This document shows positions 19,797-29,401 of a stretch of DNA of 64,000 nucleotides, one piece after another (position 1 is the first letter of the stretch; every line of letters begins with the position of its first letter). Source of the stretch: Kluyvera intermedia (lineage in GTDB: Bacteria; Pseudomonadota; Gammaproteobacteria; Enterobacterales; Enterobacteriaceae); assembly GCF_034424175.1 (NCBI RefSeq), contig NZ_CP139986.1, positions 1,984,001-2,048,000 on the forward strand. Direction: 5' to 3'. Made by a program: the position numbers and the translations under genes. Under the pieces are notes generated by a model, which was not told the origin of the DNA, ran no database searches, and saw nothing but the letters and a program-made list of their open reading frames with translations.

Positions 19797-19831
19797 CTGC
19801 CATCAGATTCTGGTGGCAGCCTCGCATTTTT
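19797..19831 (+). terminator. Terminator after flhE
   Basis: The inverted repeat CTGCCA/TGGCAG (19797-19819) is followed by a short GC stretch and TTTTT at 19827-19831. It ends the flhBAE transcript. Confidence 0.7.
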
Positions 19832-19850
19832 GACCCTCTCTTTTGAAAGT

Positions 19851-19870
19851 ATAGAAACGTTGTTTTATAA
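19851..19870 (+). promoter_or_regulatory. KdgR-like operator upstream of the sugar cassette
   Basis: AAACGTTGTTTT (19855-19866) fits the core AAAYRNYRTTTY of the pectin-catabolism repressor KdgR; flanking bases fit less well. A second core match lies before the other transporter (22969-22980). Two such matches beside a pectin-type hydrolase support KdgR control, but the core is short and AT-rich. Confidence 0.45.
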
Positions 19871-20047
19871 ATCAGTGACGCTTGTGCCACGACTCTTTGC
19901 ATTTTTGCCAATCCCGAGCCCGTTTTGGCAGAAATAGGAAGGTATCCCTTTACGCATACTTCTACTGTAGCCGTGTCAGTGCTCCTTTTGGCTTAGCCTT
20001 TGTGTGCCGGGGGAGTTTCATAATAAAAGACACAGGATTGACGGCTA

Positions 20048-21634
20048 ATGACTAGAACGCGAAAAATTGGATTGGCGAACTACTTCGCATACGGCTCGGG
20101 AGATTTCCTCGGTGCAGGGACAACCGCGCTGACCGCCGCATGGCTTCTCTACTTCTACACCACCTTTTGTGGCTTATCCCCCATTGAAGCAACCTTCATC
20201 TTTGCAACGGCCAGGGTTCTGGATGCGGTCGTCAGCCCGCTGATGGGATTCCTGACCGATAACTTTGGCTCCACCTGGTTTGGTAAACGTTTCGGTCGTC
20301 GTAAGTTCTTTATACTGCTTGGTATTCCTTGTGTGTTCAGCTATTCCTTCATGTGGATAGGGGACATGAGCTTCTGGTATTACCTGGTGACCTATCTGAT
20401 TTTTGATGTGGTCTACACCATGATTCTGGTGCCGTACGAAACGCTGGTGCCGGAAATGACCGATGATTTTAAACAGAAAACCAAATTCTCCGGGGCGCGT
20501 ATCGGCATGGCGCAGATGTCCGCCATTCTGGCCTCTTTCCTGCCGGGTATCTTGTTAAGCCACTTCGGTAAAGACAACGCGATTTCTTTCTTCTACGCAA
20601 GCCTGGTGTTCTCCGTACTGTGCGCGATCATGCTGACCTTCGTTTGGTTCTTCACCTGGGAGCGTCCACGTGAAGAGTGGACCGTTGCGGCGCTGAAGGC
20701 GGAAGAAGAGAAGAAACACCTGACTTTTAGTCAGAGCATGAGCCGTCTGTTCACGGAGCTGAGTTCTACGCTGCGGATTAAAATTTTCCGTCAGCACCTT
20801 GGCATGTATCTCGGCGGCTATATCGCCCAGGACGTGTTTAACGCCGTATTCACCTACTACGTGGTGTTTGTCCTGATGCAGGAAGCCTCTATGGCATCCA
20901 ACCTGCTTGGTACGATGGCAATCTTCCAGTTCATCGCCGTGATCGCCATGATCCCGCTGTGTATCCGCTTCGGACCGGCACCGTCTTATCGCATGGTTGT
21001 GGTGCTGTTTGGTCTGGGCTCATTCTCCTATGCCGCACTGTATTACGCAGGGATGAGCGACATATACGCTCTGCTGTTGCTGATCTCTGCTATCGCCGGT
21101 CTGGGGCGTGGTGGTATCAACTATGTTCCATGGAACACCTATACCTATATTGCTGATGTGGATGAGGTCATTACCGGGCAGCGTCGTGAAGGGATCTTTG
21201 CCGGGATTATGACCCTGACCCGTAAAGCGTCTCAGGCAGGTGCGGTGATGCTGGTGGGGATCATCATGCAGATGTCCGGGTTTGTTTCTGGCCAGAAAAT
21301 CCAGCCGCCGGAAGTGAGCCATACCATCCTGATGGTCCTCAGCATGGGCACCATTGCGGTGCTGATCTGCGGCTTCCTGGTTTCCCTGCGCTTTAAGCTC
21401 GACCTCAAAACCCACGGCGTACTGCGCGAAGAGACTGCCAAAATGCGCGAGTCTGGTCATGCAGTTCCTGAAATGGTGACACCGCAGGCACGTGCGACCG
21501 TCGAAATGCTGGCGGGGATGCCGTATGAATCCCTGTGGGGCAATAACAATATTGGTTATCTGAATCGTAATAAACCTGCTGCACCTTCTTTGAAGCAGGC
21601 TGCAACATTGAATTCGACTTACAACAGAGGTTAA
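20048..21634 (+). CDS. GPH-family sugar transporter, probable rhamnogalacturonide importer (RhiT-like)
   Basis: This 528-residue cation-coupled importer of the glycoside-pentoside-hexuronide family is related to MelB, YihO/YihP, TogT and RhiT. About 12 TM segments are visible; loop motifs include DAVVSPLMGFLTDNF and PYETLVPEMTDDF, typical of the family. It is directly followed (four bases) by a GH105 hydrolase, the rhiT-rhiN pairing known from Dickeya, where the transporter brings in unsaturated rhamnogalacturonan oligomers. The C-terminal extension of about 60 residues is unlike MelB. Substrate is inferred from context only. Confidence 0.8.
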   Translation: MTRTRKIGLANYFAYGSGDFLGAGTTALTAAWLLYFYTTFCGLSPIEATFIFATARVLDAVVSPLMGFLTDNFGSTWFGKRFGRRKFFILLGIPCVFSYSFMWIGDMSFWYYLVTYLIFDVVYTMILVPYETLVPEMTDDFKQKTKFSGARIGMAQMSAILASFLPGILLSHFGKDNAISFFYASLVFSVLCAIMLTFVWFFTWERPREEWTVAALKAEEEKKHLTFSQSMSRLFTELSSTLRIKIFRQHLGMYLGGYIAQDVFNAVFTYYVVFVLMQEASMASNLLGTMAIFQFIAVIAMIPLCIRFGPAPSYRMVVVLFGLGSFSYAALYYAGMSDIYALLLLISAIAGLGRGGINYVPWNTYTYIADVDEVITGQRREGIFAGIMTLTRKASQAGAVMLVGIIMQMSGFVSGQKIQPPEVSHTILMVLSMGTIAVLICGFLVSLRFKLDLKTHGVLREETAKMRESGHAVPEMVTPQARATVEMLAGMPYESLWGNNNIGYLNRNKPAAPSLKQAATLNSTYNRG

Positions 21635-21638
21635 AGAT

Positions 21639-22778
21639 ATGAAAGTTTGGCCCGTCAAACATAGCCCATTACTGCGTCAACCGGAGTATTTTATCTCCCG
21701 GGAAGAGCTGAAATCATTGATTCAGACCGTGACGAACAATCTGGTGAATATCAAGGATGAGACAGGCCAATTTCTGCTGCGTCTCGACGATGGCCGAGTG
21801 ATTGACACTAAAGGTTGGGCTGGTTGGGAATGGACGCACGGCGTCGGTCTGTACGGTATTCATCAGTATTATCAGCAGACCGGCGATGTCGCGATGCGCG
21901 ATATCATCGACAACTGGTTTGCTGACCGGTTTGCTGAAGGTGCTACCACCAAAAACGTCAATACCATGGCACCGTTCCTGACGCTGGCCTATCGCTATGA
22001 AGAGACGGGCAATCCCGCTTACCTGCCGTGGCTTGATTCATGGGCGGAATGGGCAATGAACGAGATGCCGCGGACCAACCATGGTGGGATGCAGCACATC
22101 ACGCTGGCGGAAGAGAATCATCAACAGATGTGGGATGACACGTTGATGATGACCGTTTTACCGCTGGCGAAAATCGGTAAGCTGCTAAATCGCCCGGAGT
22201 ATGTTGAAGAGGCGGTGTATCAGTTCCTGCTGCATGTGCAGAATCTGATGGATAGGGAAACCGGTCTGTGGTTCCACGGCTGGAATTACGACGGCAATCA
22301 CAATTTCGCGAATGCCCGCTGGGCGCGCGGTAATAGCTGGCTGACGATCGTCATTCCTGACTTCCTCGAGCTTGTGGATTTGCCTGAAAACAATGCGGTG
22401 CGTCGTTATCTGGTGCAGGTATTGAATGCGCAAATCGCTGCGCTGGCAAAATGTCAGGATGAGAGTGGCCTGTGGCATACGCTGCTCGACGATCCGGACT
22501 CCTATCTGGAGGCATCCGCGACCGCCGGTTTTGCTTACGGTATTCTAAAAGCCGTTCGTAAACGTTATGTCGGGCCGGAGTATGCAGACGTGGCTGAGAA
22601 AGCCATTAAAGGCATCGTCAAACATGTCTCTCCACAAGGGGAACTGCTGCAAACTTCCTTTGGTACCGGTATGGGATCAAACCTTGATTTCTATCGTGAA
22701 ATTCCACTGACCTCCATGCCGTATGGTCAGGCCATGGCCATTCTTTGTCTGACGGAATATTTGCGTAAGTTCTTCTAA
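21639..22778 (+). CDS. GH105 unsaturated rhamnogalacturonyl hydrolase (RhiN/YteR-like)
   Basis: The enzyme removes the unsaturated galacturonyl residue left by rhamnogalacturonan lyases, acting in the cytoplasm (no signal peptide). The 379-residue protein has the alpha6/alpha6-barrel hallmarks of GH105: GWAGWEWTHGVGLYGIH, QMWDDTLMM (the aspartate corresponds to the catalytic Asp of YteR), GLWFHGW and WARGNSW. It is co-transcribed with the upstream transporter and ends at a strong terminator. Activity on alginate- or pectin-derived oligomers cannot be separated by sequence alone. Confidence 0.88.
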   Translation: MKVWPVKHSPLLRQPEYFISREELKSLIQTVTNNLVNIKDETGQFLLRLDDGRVIDTKGWAGWEWTHGVGLYGIHQYYQQTGDVAMRDIIDNWFADRFAEGATTKNVNTMAPFLTLAYRYEETGNPAYLPWLDSWAEWAMNEMPRTNHGGMQHITLAEENHQQMWDDTLMMTVLPLAKIGKLLNRPEYVEEAVYQFLLHVQNLMDRETGLWFHGWNYDGNHNFANARWARGNSWLTIVIPDFLELVDLPENNAVRRYLVQVLNAQIAALAKCQDESGLWHTLLDDPDSYLEASATAGFAYGILKAVRKRYVGPEYADVAEKAIKGIVKHVSPQGELLQTSFGTGMGSNLDFYREIPLTSMPYGQAMAILCLTEYLRKFF

Positions 22779-22794
22779 GTCTGTCTTTATGGAA

Positions 22795-22825
22795 AACCCG
22801 GCTACGTGGGGAGCCGGGTTTTTTA
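22795..22825 (+). terminator. Terminator after the GH105 gene
   Basis: A nine-base perfect stem AACCCGGCT/AGCCGGGTT is followed by six T in all. It separates this pair from the next transporter. Confidence 0.93.
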
Positions 22826-22926
22826 TTGCTTATTACATCAATAAAATTTTAATTTTTTACTTTTGGTTATAAAAAAATTTTAACTGGATCGCATAACGAC
22901 TTATTACTAATAGCCGCAGTAACAAT

Positions 22927-22984
22927 AGTGATTTGGTTCACATTTTGAGCGAGCCCATAAGAATATAAAAACAGTGTTTCAAAA
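22927..22984 (+). promoter_or_regulatory. CRP-like and KdgR-like sites upstream of the second transporter
   Basis: GTGA, six bases, TCAC (22928-22941), extended to TCACA on the right, resembles a CRP site. AAACAGTGTTTC (22969-22980) fits the KdgR core AAAYRNYRTTTY. A CRP activator site upstream of a KdgR operator is the usual logic of pectin-catabolic promoters in enterobacteria. Confidence 0.5.
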
Positions 22985-23008
22985 TTATAAAACACGAGGT
23001 TTATTTTT

Positions 23009-24577
23009 ATGGCAAGAAATGCGGCTTCAGTCCCTAACGGGCTGCAGGGAAGACCTGTCAATCTGCGCCATCAACTGGCATATGGAGGGGGAAACCTCTT
23101 GGGAAGCGGCGCGCTGGCAATCAGCGGAGCATGGCTGCTTTACTTCTATACCACATTTTGCGGGCTCACACTGATTGAGGCTGCTTTTATTTTCTCCGTT
23201 GCCAGCGTCATTGACGCTATCAGTAACCCGCTGATGGGTTACCTCACCGATAACTTTGGTAAAACCCGCCTCGGCAAACGCTTTGGTCGTCGCCGTTTCT
23301 TCTTGCTTATCGGCATTCCGCTGATGATGTTCTATCCCATGCTGTGGGTTGAAGGGCTGAGTTTCTGGTACTACCTGTGTACCTATGTGGTATTTGAAAT
23401 TATCTATACCTCGGTGATGGTACCCTACGAAACGCTGGCGACCGAGATGACCGATGATTTCGCGCTGCGTTCCAAATTGACCGGCTATAAAGCCATTTTC
23501 GGTAAGCTCGCTAACTTCCTCGCCGCCTTTATTCCTGGGCAATTTATTTTGCTGTACGGTAAGGAATCGGCCACGCCATTCTTCCTGACCGGGCTGACTT
23601 ACGGCGCGATCCTTATCTGCGCGGTTGCCTGTCTTTGGTACAACAGCTGGGAGCGCCCACGGGAAGAAGAGCCTGAAGTGCAGGTTAAAAAGGGATTGCT
23701 GAACACGCTCGTTTCGCTGGCGAAAGATATGCGGTCGACCTTCTATCTGCGCGTCTTCCGTAAGCATCTTGGTATGTATCTGTGTGGCTTTGGTGCGGAA
23801 TGGTTGTTTGCGTCCATCTTCACCTACTTCGTGATTTTTGTTTTGCAGCACGATCCGGCGATGGTGGCTGGATTAAACAGCCTGAACTCTATTTTGCAGC
23901 TAATCTCCACGGCGCTGTTCATCGGTTTCTGCGTGAAAAAAGGCTTTAGTAAACCGTACATCATGGCGTTAAGCGTGGTTGTTTTTGCGGTGCTGCTTTA
24001 CACCTCGCTGTGGTTCTTCCATCTGCCAGCGCATCTGGCGACCATTTTGATGTTCGGGATTACGGTACTGTTCGGCCTGGGTACGGGCGGCGTTTACTAT
24101 ATTCCCTGGACGGTTTACACCTTCCTTGCTGACGTCGATGAAATCTATACCGGCCGCCGTCGCGAAGGAATCTATGCGGGTGCCATGACCTTCTCCGGGA
24201 AAATCCTGCGTTCGATTATTGTCTTTGTGATGGGAGCAGTGCTGAGCTATTACGGCTTCCAGTCCAAGGCGCACGTTCAGCCGGAGAGTGCAGTTAACGC
24301 TATTGCGGTGGTGTTCTGTGCCGGTGTTGCACTGCTGGCGCTGGCAGCAATGGTCTTTAGTAAGCAAATGAAGCTCGATCGCGAAACTCACCAGATTGTA
24401 TTGCAGGAAGTGGCGCGCATTAAAGCGGGCGGCAAGCTGGAAGATATCACCCCGGAAGTGCGTGTGGTGGTGGAAGACCTGGTGGGTCACCGTTATGAAG
24501 AGTGCTGGGGCAATAGCCCGCTGTTTAAAACCGCAGAAACACCGATTGTTGTCGAGGCGGTCTCCGCCGGGCGCTAA
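23009..24577 (+). CDS. Second GPH-family sugar transporter
   Basis: This 522-residue, roughly 12-TM transporter is clearly paralogous to the one at 20048: both share the LLGSGA/FLGAGT start region, NPLMGYLTDNFGKTRLGKRFGRRRFF and PYETLATEMTDDF. It has its own promoter region and a GAGG ribosome binding site. Having two related importers around one hydrolase suggests different oligomer sizes or types. The substrate is unproven. The downstream gene is convergent. Confidence 0.8.
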   Translation: MARNAASVPNGLQGRPVNLRHQLAYGGGNLLGSGALAISGAWLLYFYTTFCGLTLIEAAFIFSVASVIDAISNPLMGYLTDNFGKTRLGKRFGRRRFFLLIGIPLMMFYPMLWVEGLSFWYYLCTYVVFEIIYTSVMVPYETLATEMTDDFALRSKLTGYKAIFGKLANFLAAFIPGQFILLYGKESATPFFLTGLTYGAILICAVACLWYNSWERPREEEPEVQVKKGLLNTLVSLAKDMRSTFYLRVFRKHLGMYLCGFGAEWLFASIFTYFVIFVLQHDPAMVAGLNSLNSILQLISTALFIGFCVKKGFSKPYIMALSVVVFAVLLYTSLWFFHLPAHLATILMFGITVLFGLGTGGVYYIPWTVYTFLADVDEIYTGRRREGIYAGAMTFSGKILRSIIVFVMGAVLSYYGFQSKAHVQPESAVNAIAVVFCAGVALLALAAMVFSKQMKLDRETHQIVLQEVARIKAGGKLEDITPEVRVVVEDLVGHRYEECWGNSPLFKTAETPIVVEAVSAGR

Positions 24578-24596
24578 ACGCCCGACGTTTCACGAC

Positions 24597-26468
24597 TCAC
24601 CCCTGGGAGGGCAGCTGCGGCTGGCCTTCTTCGGGGGCAAACAGATGGTCAAGAATCTTACGCATTACCGGTGCGGCGACCACGCCGTCACTTCCCCCGT
24701 TTTCAAGTACCAAAGCAACCGCGACCTTCGGGTTTTTATACGGCGCAAAAGCGGTATAAAAAATATGGTCACGCAGTCGGGTAGGGATCATTTTCGCGTT
24801 ATAAGTCTGGTTCTCTTTCAGGCTGAAGACCTGCGAGGTACCACTTTTTGCCGCAATGCCATAAGCGGCGGTGTGGAAAAACTTATAGCCGGTGCCGTTA
24901 GAGGCGTTAGCCATTCCAAACATCGCCTGGCGAACCAGACCCCAGTAAGGTGATGCCGCATCAGCAATTTGCGTCTCATGTTCCGGTTCGCGGTATGGGA
25001 TCACCGTCTTGCCAGACTCTTCATCTTTTAACAGGTGAGGAGCGATAACTCGACCGTTGTTGATCAACGCAACCATGGCTTTGACCATCTGGATCGGTGT
25101 GGCAATCCAGTAACCCTGACCGATACCGACGGAAATCGTGTCGCCCTGATACCAGCCTTTCTTATGCACCCGCTGTTTCCAGTCACGACTGGGGAGCAGG
25201 CCGTTGTACTCTTCGTCGAGGTCAATACCGGTCGGTTTACCGTAACCAAACTGACTCAGCATGTCATGGATACGGTCGATACCCATCATAAAGGCCACCT
25301 GATAGAAGAAGGTATCGGCGGATTCTTCAATCGCTTTGGTGACGTTGAGCATACCGTGACCGGTTTTCTTCCAGTCGCGATAGTGGCGCTGGGTGCCGGG
25401 CAGCGTCCAGGTTGGTGCGCCAAAGAAGCTGGTCTGCGGGGTGATGACACCATCCAGTAGCGCTGACATCGCCATATACGGTTTCACCGTAGAAGCGGGT
25501 GGATAAAGGCCTTGGGTCACGCGGTTAATCAGCGGCAGATCTTTATCCTGCAACAAGGTGTTGTAGTCCTGGTAGCTGATGCCTTTCACAAACGGATTGG
25601 GGTCATAACTGGGATTTGACACCATCGCCAGCACGGAGCCGTCGTGGGGATCTTCAACCAGTACCGCCGCGCGCTGCCCCACGAGCTGGCTTTCAATGTA
25701 CTCCTGCAGATGCAGATCCAGCGTCAGATGAATATCCTTTCCGGCAACCGGCGGGACATCTTTGAGCAGGCGAACGATGCGACCATGGTTATCAACTTCC
25801 ACTTCCTGATAGCCAGTTTTACCGTGCAGCTCATTTTCGTAGTAGCGCTCAATACCTTGTTTCCCAATGTTGTGGTCGGCAGCATAGTTCTCAGATAATC
25901 CCTTTTTATCCAGAGCTTTGAGATCGCTATCGTTGATTTTGGAGACATAGCCGAGAACATGTGCCAGTTCTGCACCGTAGGGATATTCACGATCCTCGTA
26001 GCTATCGATGGTCACACCATTAAAGTGGAACTGATCTACCGAGAAACGGGCAATTTCCACATCGGTGAGGGCATTTTTCAGTACCACAGGACGGTATCGG
26101 CTGCTGGATTTCAGCGCTTTATGGAACTGCTCAATATCATCAGGCGTGAGGTCAACAAGCGGCGTGAGCTGGCGCAGCAGCGCATCCATATCGCTGATTT
26201 TATAGGGGGTGATCGTAATATCGTACCAGGTGACATTTTTGACCAGCGGGATGCCGTTACGATCATAGATGATACCGCGCGTCGGGGCGACTGGCAGCAT
26301 TTTGATGTCGTTGGCGTCTGAACGCGTGGTGTAGTAGCTATGCTCATCAATCTGCAAACGGTAGAGGTTGAAAATCAGTATGCTAAAGCAGATGACAACC
26401 AGGCCGAAGGCGACCAGCACGCGGCGAATGAAGAGTTTCCTCTCCGCTTCATAATCTCTAAAAGTCAT
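24597..26468 (-). CDS. PBP2 (MrdA) paralogue, PBP2-SAL type
   Basis: This class B penicillin-binding protein of 623 residues has one N-terminal TM helix (about 15-40), a dimerisation domain with RGIIYDRNGIPL, and a transpeptidase domain with the nucleophile motif STVK (YPPASTVKPY), SAD (EESADTFFYQ) and KSGT (AAKSGTSQVF). It is recognisably MrdA-like but divergent along its length, and rodA is absent. Salmonella carries a second PBP2 (PBP2-SAL, STM1910 as I recall) in this same place between flhE and argS; it works at acidic pH. I infer orthology from position and sequence. Confidence 0.85.
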   Translation of the reverse strand: MTFRDYEAERKLFIRRVLVAFGLVVICFSILIFNLYRLQIDEHSYYTTRSDANDIKMLPVAPTRGIIYDRNGIPLVKNVTWYDITITPYKISDMDALLRQLTPLVDLTPDDIEQFHKALKSSSRYRPVVLKNALTDVEIARFSVDQFHFNGVTIDSYEDREYPYGAELAHVLGYVSKINDSDLKALDKKGLSENYAADHNIGKQGIERYYENELHGKTGYQEVEVDNHGRIVRLLKDVPPVAGKDIHLTLDLHLQEYIESQLVGQRAAVLVEDPHDGSVLAMVSNPSYDPNPFVKGISYQDYNTLLQDKDLPLINRVTQGLYPPASTVKPYMAMSALLDGVITPQTSFFGAPTWTLPGTQRHYRDWKKTGHGMLNVTKAIEESADTFFYQVAFMMGIDRIHDMLSQFGYGKPTGIDLDEEYNGLLPSRDWKQRVHKKGWYQGDTISVGIGQGYWIATPIQMVKAMVALINNGRVIAPHLLKDEESGKTVIPYREPEHETQIADAASPYWGLVRQAMFGMANASNGTGYKFFHTAAYGIAAKSGTSQVFSLKENQTYNAKMIPTRLRDHIFYTAFAPYKNPKVAVALVLENGGSDGVVAAPVMRKILDHLFAPEEGQPQLPSQG

Positions 26469-26594
26469 TAAGGCACCCAGTGTTTAAGCCGCCTAATCAT
26501 ACGGAGCGGTCACGGGCATGACAGACAAAAAATGTACCATCCCTTAGGGAAATGTGTCATTCCTTGTGATTTGTAACAAATTGCGGCGGGTTTA

Positions 26595-26629
26595 CCCGGG
26601 GGCGGCGTTACACGCCTTGCCCGGGCTAC
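26595..26629. repeat. REP-related palindrome between PBP2 and argS
   Basis: CCCGGGGGCGGCGTTACACG, then CCTTGCCCGGGCTAC, forms an imperfect palindrome. It shares the terminal CCCGGGCTAC with the REP units in this window but has a different centre, so it is probably another REP subtype in the same cluster. Confidence 0.65.
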
Positions 26630-26706
26630 AATTTGGTGCCGGCATTACGCACCTCGCGCGCGCAACAATTTTGTGCCGGGATAAATTTTTTGTGTGGGCT
26701 ACCATT

Positions 26707-26735
26707 GTAGCCCGGCCAAGCGAAGCGCCGCCGGG
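26707..26735. repeat. REP-type palindromic repeat
   Basis: This copy reads GTAGCCCGGCCAAGCGAAGC, then GCCGCCGGG. It differs from the copies at 8078 and 30353 mainly at the central loop base (A, C or T). Confidence 0.8.
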
Positions 26736-26750
26736 AATAACTGCATGCCA

Positions 26751-26778
26751 AAAAAAAGCCCGCGACACAACGCGGGCT
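26751..26778 (-). terminator. Terminator of argS
   Basis: On the minus strand the stem AGCCCGCG/CGCGGGCT with a six-base loop is followed by seven T. It lies 20 bases after the argS stop. Confidence 0.93.
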
Positions 26779-26797
26779 CTCACATCCAGAGGGGGAG

Positions 26798-28531
26798 TTA
26801 CATCCGTTCTACAGTTTCGATACCCAGCGTATCCAGACCCAGTTTCAGCGTTTTCGCCGTCAGCAGCGCCAGCTTCAGGCGGCTGTTACGCACGGCTTCG
26901 CTTTCGGCGGACAGAATAGGGCAGTGCTCGTAGAAGCCTGAGAACAGACCCGCTAAATCGTACAGGTAAGAGCACATCACGTGCGGCGTACCTTCGCGAG
27001 CCACCACGTTCAGAGTTTCTTCAAACTGCAGCAGGCGCGCGGCCAACTGGGCTTCACGATCTTCGGTAATGGTGACGGCGGCATTGATGATGGCGCTTTC
27101 TTCCAGCTCCGCTTTACGGAATACGGACAGCACGCGGGTATAGGCATATTGCATATACGGCGCGGTATTGCCCTCGAAGGCCAGCATGTTGTCCCAGTCA
27201 AACACGTAATCAGTGGTACGGTTTTTTGACAGGTCTGCGTATTTCACCGCACCGATACCGACGACGTTTGCCAGTTTTTCCAGCTCGTCTGCGGCCATGT
27301 CTGGGTTCTTCTCGGATACCAGACGACGTGCACGTTCCAGCGCTTCATCCAGCAGATCAGCCAGTTTCACGGTACCGCCCGCGCGGGTTTTGAATGGCTT
27401 GCCGTCTTTACCCAGCATCATGCCGAACATATGGTGTTCCAGCGGCACAGAGTCTGGCACGTAGCCTGCTTTACGCACGATGGTCCATGCCTGCATCAGG
27501 TGCTGGTGCTGACGTGAGTCGATGTAGTACAGCACGCGGTCGGCATGCAGGGTTTCATAACGATATTTTGCGCAGGCGATATCGGTGGTGGTGTACAGGT
27601 AGCCGCCATCCTTTTTCTGGACGATGACACCCATAGGCTCACCTTCTTTATTCTTATATTCATCAAGGAATACAACGGTCGCGCCTTCGCTTTCAACGGC
27701 CAGGCCTTTGGCTTTCAGATCGGCGACGATTCCCGGCAGCATTGGGTTATACAGGCTTTCACCCATCACGTCGTCACGGGTCAGAGTCACGTTCAGACGA
27801 TCATAGGCCAGCTGGTTTTGCGTCATGGTGATGTCGACCAGTTGACGCCACATTTTGCGGAAGTACTCGTCACCACCCTGCAGTTTCACCACGTAGCTAC
27901 GCGCGCGTTCAGCGAAAGCTTCATCTTCATCGTAATGTTTTTTCGCATCACGATAGAAACCTTCAAGATCGGCCAGCGCCATTTCACCCGCGTTATCCTG
28001 CTGCTGTTTTTCCAGCCAGGCAATCAGCATACCGAACTGCGTTCCCCAGTCACCGACGTGGTTTGCACGGATGACTTTATGGCCCATCAGTTCCAGCGTA
28101 CGTACCGCCGCATCACCGATAATGGTCGAGCGCAGGTGACCAACGTGCATTTCTTTGGCCACGTTTGGCGCAGAGTAATCTACCACAACCGTCTGCGGTT
28201 CAGGCTGTGCGATACCCAGACGGTCGCTTGAAAGCGCCTGAGAAACGTGTTCTGCCAGGAACGCGGGTTCAAGGAAAATGTTGATAAAGCCAGGGCCGGC
28301 GATTTCGACTTTTTTGGCAATGCCGTTCAGATCAAGATGAGACAGGACCTGCTCTGCCAGTTGTCGTGGTGCCATGCCCAGTTTCTTAGCAACAGCCATC
28401 ATGCCATTGGCCTGATAGTCGCCGAACTGGACTTTTGCTGATTGACGAACCTGCGGTTCGCAATCGGCAGGTGCACCTGCCGCAATCATGGCCTGACTGA
28501 CTTTTTCTGAGAGAAGAGCCTGAATATTCAC
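26798..28531 (-). CDS. argS: ArgS, arginyl-tRNA synthetase
   Basis: This class I synthetase charges tRNA-Arg. The 577-residue protein has the HIGH-type motif as HVGH (APNVAKEMHVGHLRST), the additional N-terminal domain typical of ArgRS, and the C-terminal DALR anticodon-binding domain ending in GLDTLGIETVERM. A canonical KMSKS is replaced by a lysine-rich GKDGKPFKTRAG, normal for ArgRS. Length equals E. coli ArgS. Confidence 0.98.
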   Translation of the reverse strand: MNIQALLSEKVSQAMIAAGAPADCEPQVRQSAKVQFGDYQANGMMAVAKKLGMAPRQLAEQVLSHLDLNGIAKKVEIAGPGFINIFLEPAFLAEHVSQALSSDRLGIAQPEPQTVVVDYSAPNVAKEMHVGHLRSTIIGDAAVRTLELMGHKVIRANHVGDWGTQFGMLIAWLEKQQQDNAGEMALADLEGFYRDAKKHYDEDEAFAERARSYVVKLQGGDEYFRKMWRQLVDITMTQNQLAYDRLNVTLTRDDVMGESLYNPMLPGIVADLKAKGLAVESEGATVVFLDEYKNKEGEPMGVIVQKKDGGYLYTTTDIACAKYRYETLHADRVLYYIDSRQHQHLMQAWTIVRKAGYVPDSVPLEHHMFGMMLGKDGKPFKTRAGGTVKLADLLDEALERARRLVSEKNPDMAADELEKLANVVGIGAVKYADLSKNRTTDYVFDWDNMLAFEGNTAPYMQYAYTRVLSVFRKAELEESAIINAAVTITEDREAQLAARLLQFEETLNVVAREGTPHVMCSYLYDLAGLFSGFYEHCPILSAESEAVRNSRLKLALLTAKTLKLGLDTLGIETVERM

Positions 28532-28760
28532 CGGAATACCTTACGTTTTAGACGCACTCACCTGTGTGGTTGTGCGCCGGGTGTGGATAAATTAAGGCGG
28601 GAGTATACTGCATTTGCCGGATGCCGTCAGCATCAGGCCCGCGTCTACACGGGCGAAAAACGTTGCCTGAGCAGGGATTAATCGCCGAACTACGTGATTG
28701 TTGGTTCATTGCCAACAACAAGGTAGATTAGCCTCTTCATGTAATAAGAGTAGGGCTGAA

Positions 28761-29327
28761 ATGGCAAACTGGCAGACAATTGACGAACTGCAGGATATTT
28801 CCGCAGATCTCCCGCGTTTTACCGACGCATTAACGGCGCTTGCAGAGCGCCTCGGGCTGTATATCGCTGTGCTCAATGCCGACCATATTTCCCTGCGTTG
28901 CCATCAGAACACCACCGCTGAGCGCTGGCGTCGCGGGTTTGAACAGTGTGGCACGCTGCTGTCGGAAAATATCATCAATGGTCGTCCCATCTGTTTGTTC
29001 AAACTCACGGAGCCCCTATGCGTGGCGCATTGGCAGTTCACGGTTATTGAACTGCCGTGGCCGGGTGAGAAACGTTATCCGCATGAGGGTTGGGAACATA
29101 TTGAAATCGTCCTGCCTGGTGCGCCGGAAACACTCAATGCCCGTGCGCTGGCATTGCTGTCTGATGACGGATTGAGTCAACCGGGTATTTCGGTAAAAAC
29201 CAGCTCACCAAAAGGTGAACGCGAGCGATTACCGAATCCCACGATGGCGGTGACAGACGGCAAAATCACGGTGAAATTTCACCCGTGGACGATTGAAGAA
29301 ATCGTGGCTAGCGAGCAGGTCGTGTAA
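28761..29327 (+). CDS. yecM: YecM family protein
   Basis: This 188-residue protein is nearly identical in layout to E. coli YecM, whose fold resembles isomerases and oxidoreductases of the glyoxalase/bleomycin-resistance superfamily with a putative metal site (HISLRCHQN, HWQF, EHIEIVLPG). Function is not established. The ATG at 28761 gives the family start MANWQTIDELQDI. Divergent from argS, upstream of cutC, as in E. coli. Confidence 0.93.
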   Translation: MANWQTIDELQDISADLPRFTDALTALAERLGLYIAVLNADHISLRCHQNTTAERWRRGFEQCGTLLSENIINGRPICLFKLTEPLCVAHWQFTVIELPWPGEKRYPHEGWEHIEIVLPGAPETLNARALALLSDDGLSQPGISVKTSSPKGERERLPNPTMAVTDGKITVKFHPWTIEEIVASEQVV

Positions 29328-29401
29328 CAATGTGAAGTCACGCCGAGTCTGCATTGAGGAACGGTGGCATGATTTGTCGCTGGATTGAAACGGAGAGAAA
29401 C

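Noticed and set aside
23027..24490. Antisense frames opposite the second GPH transporter
   Set aside because: Histidine/glutamine-rich composition without motifs, typical shadow of membrane-protein codons on the other strand.
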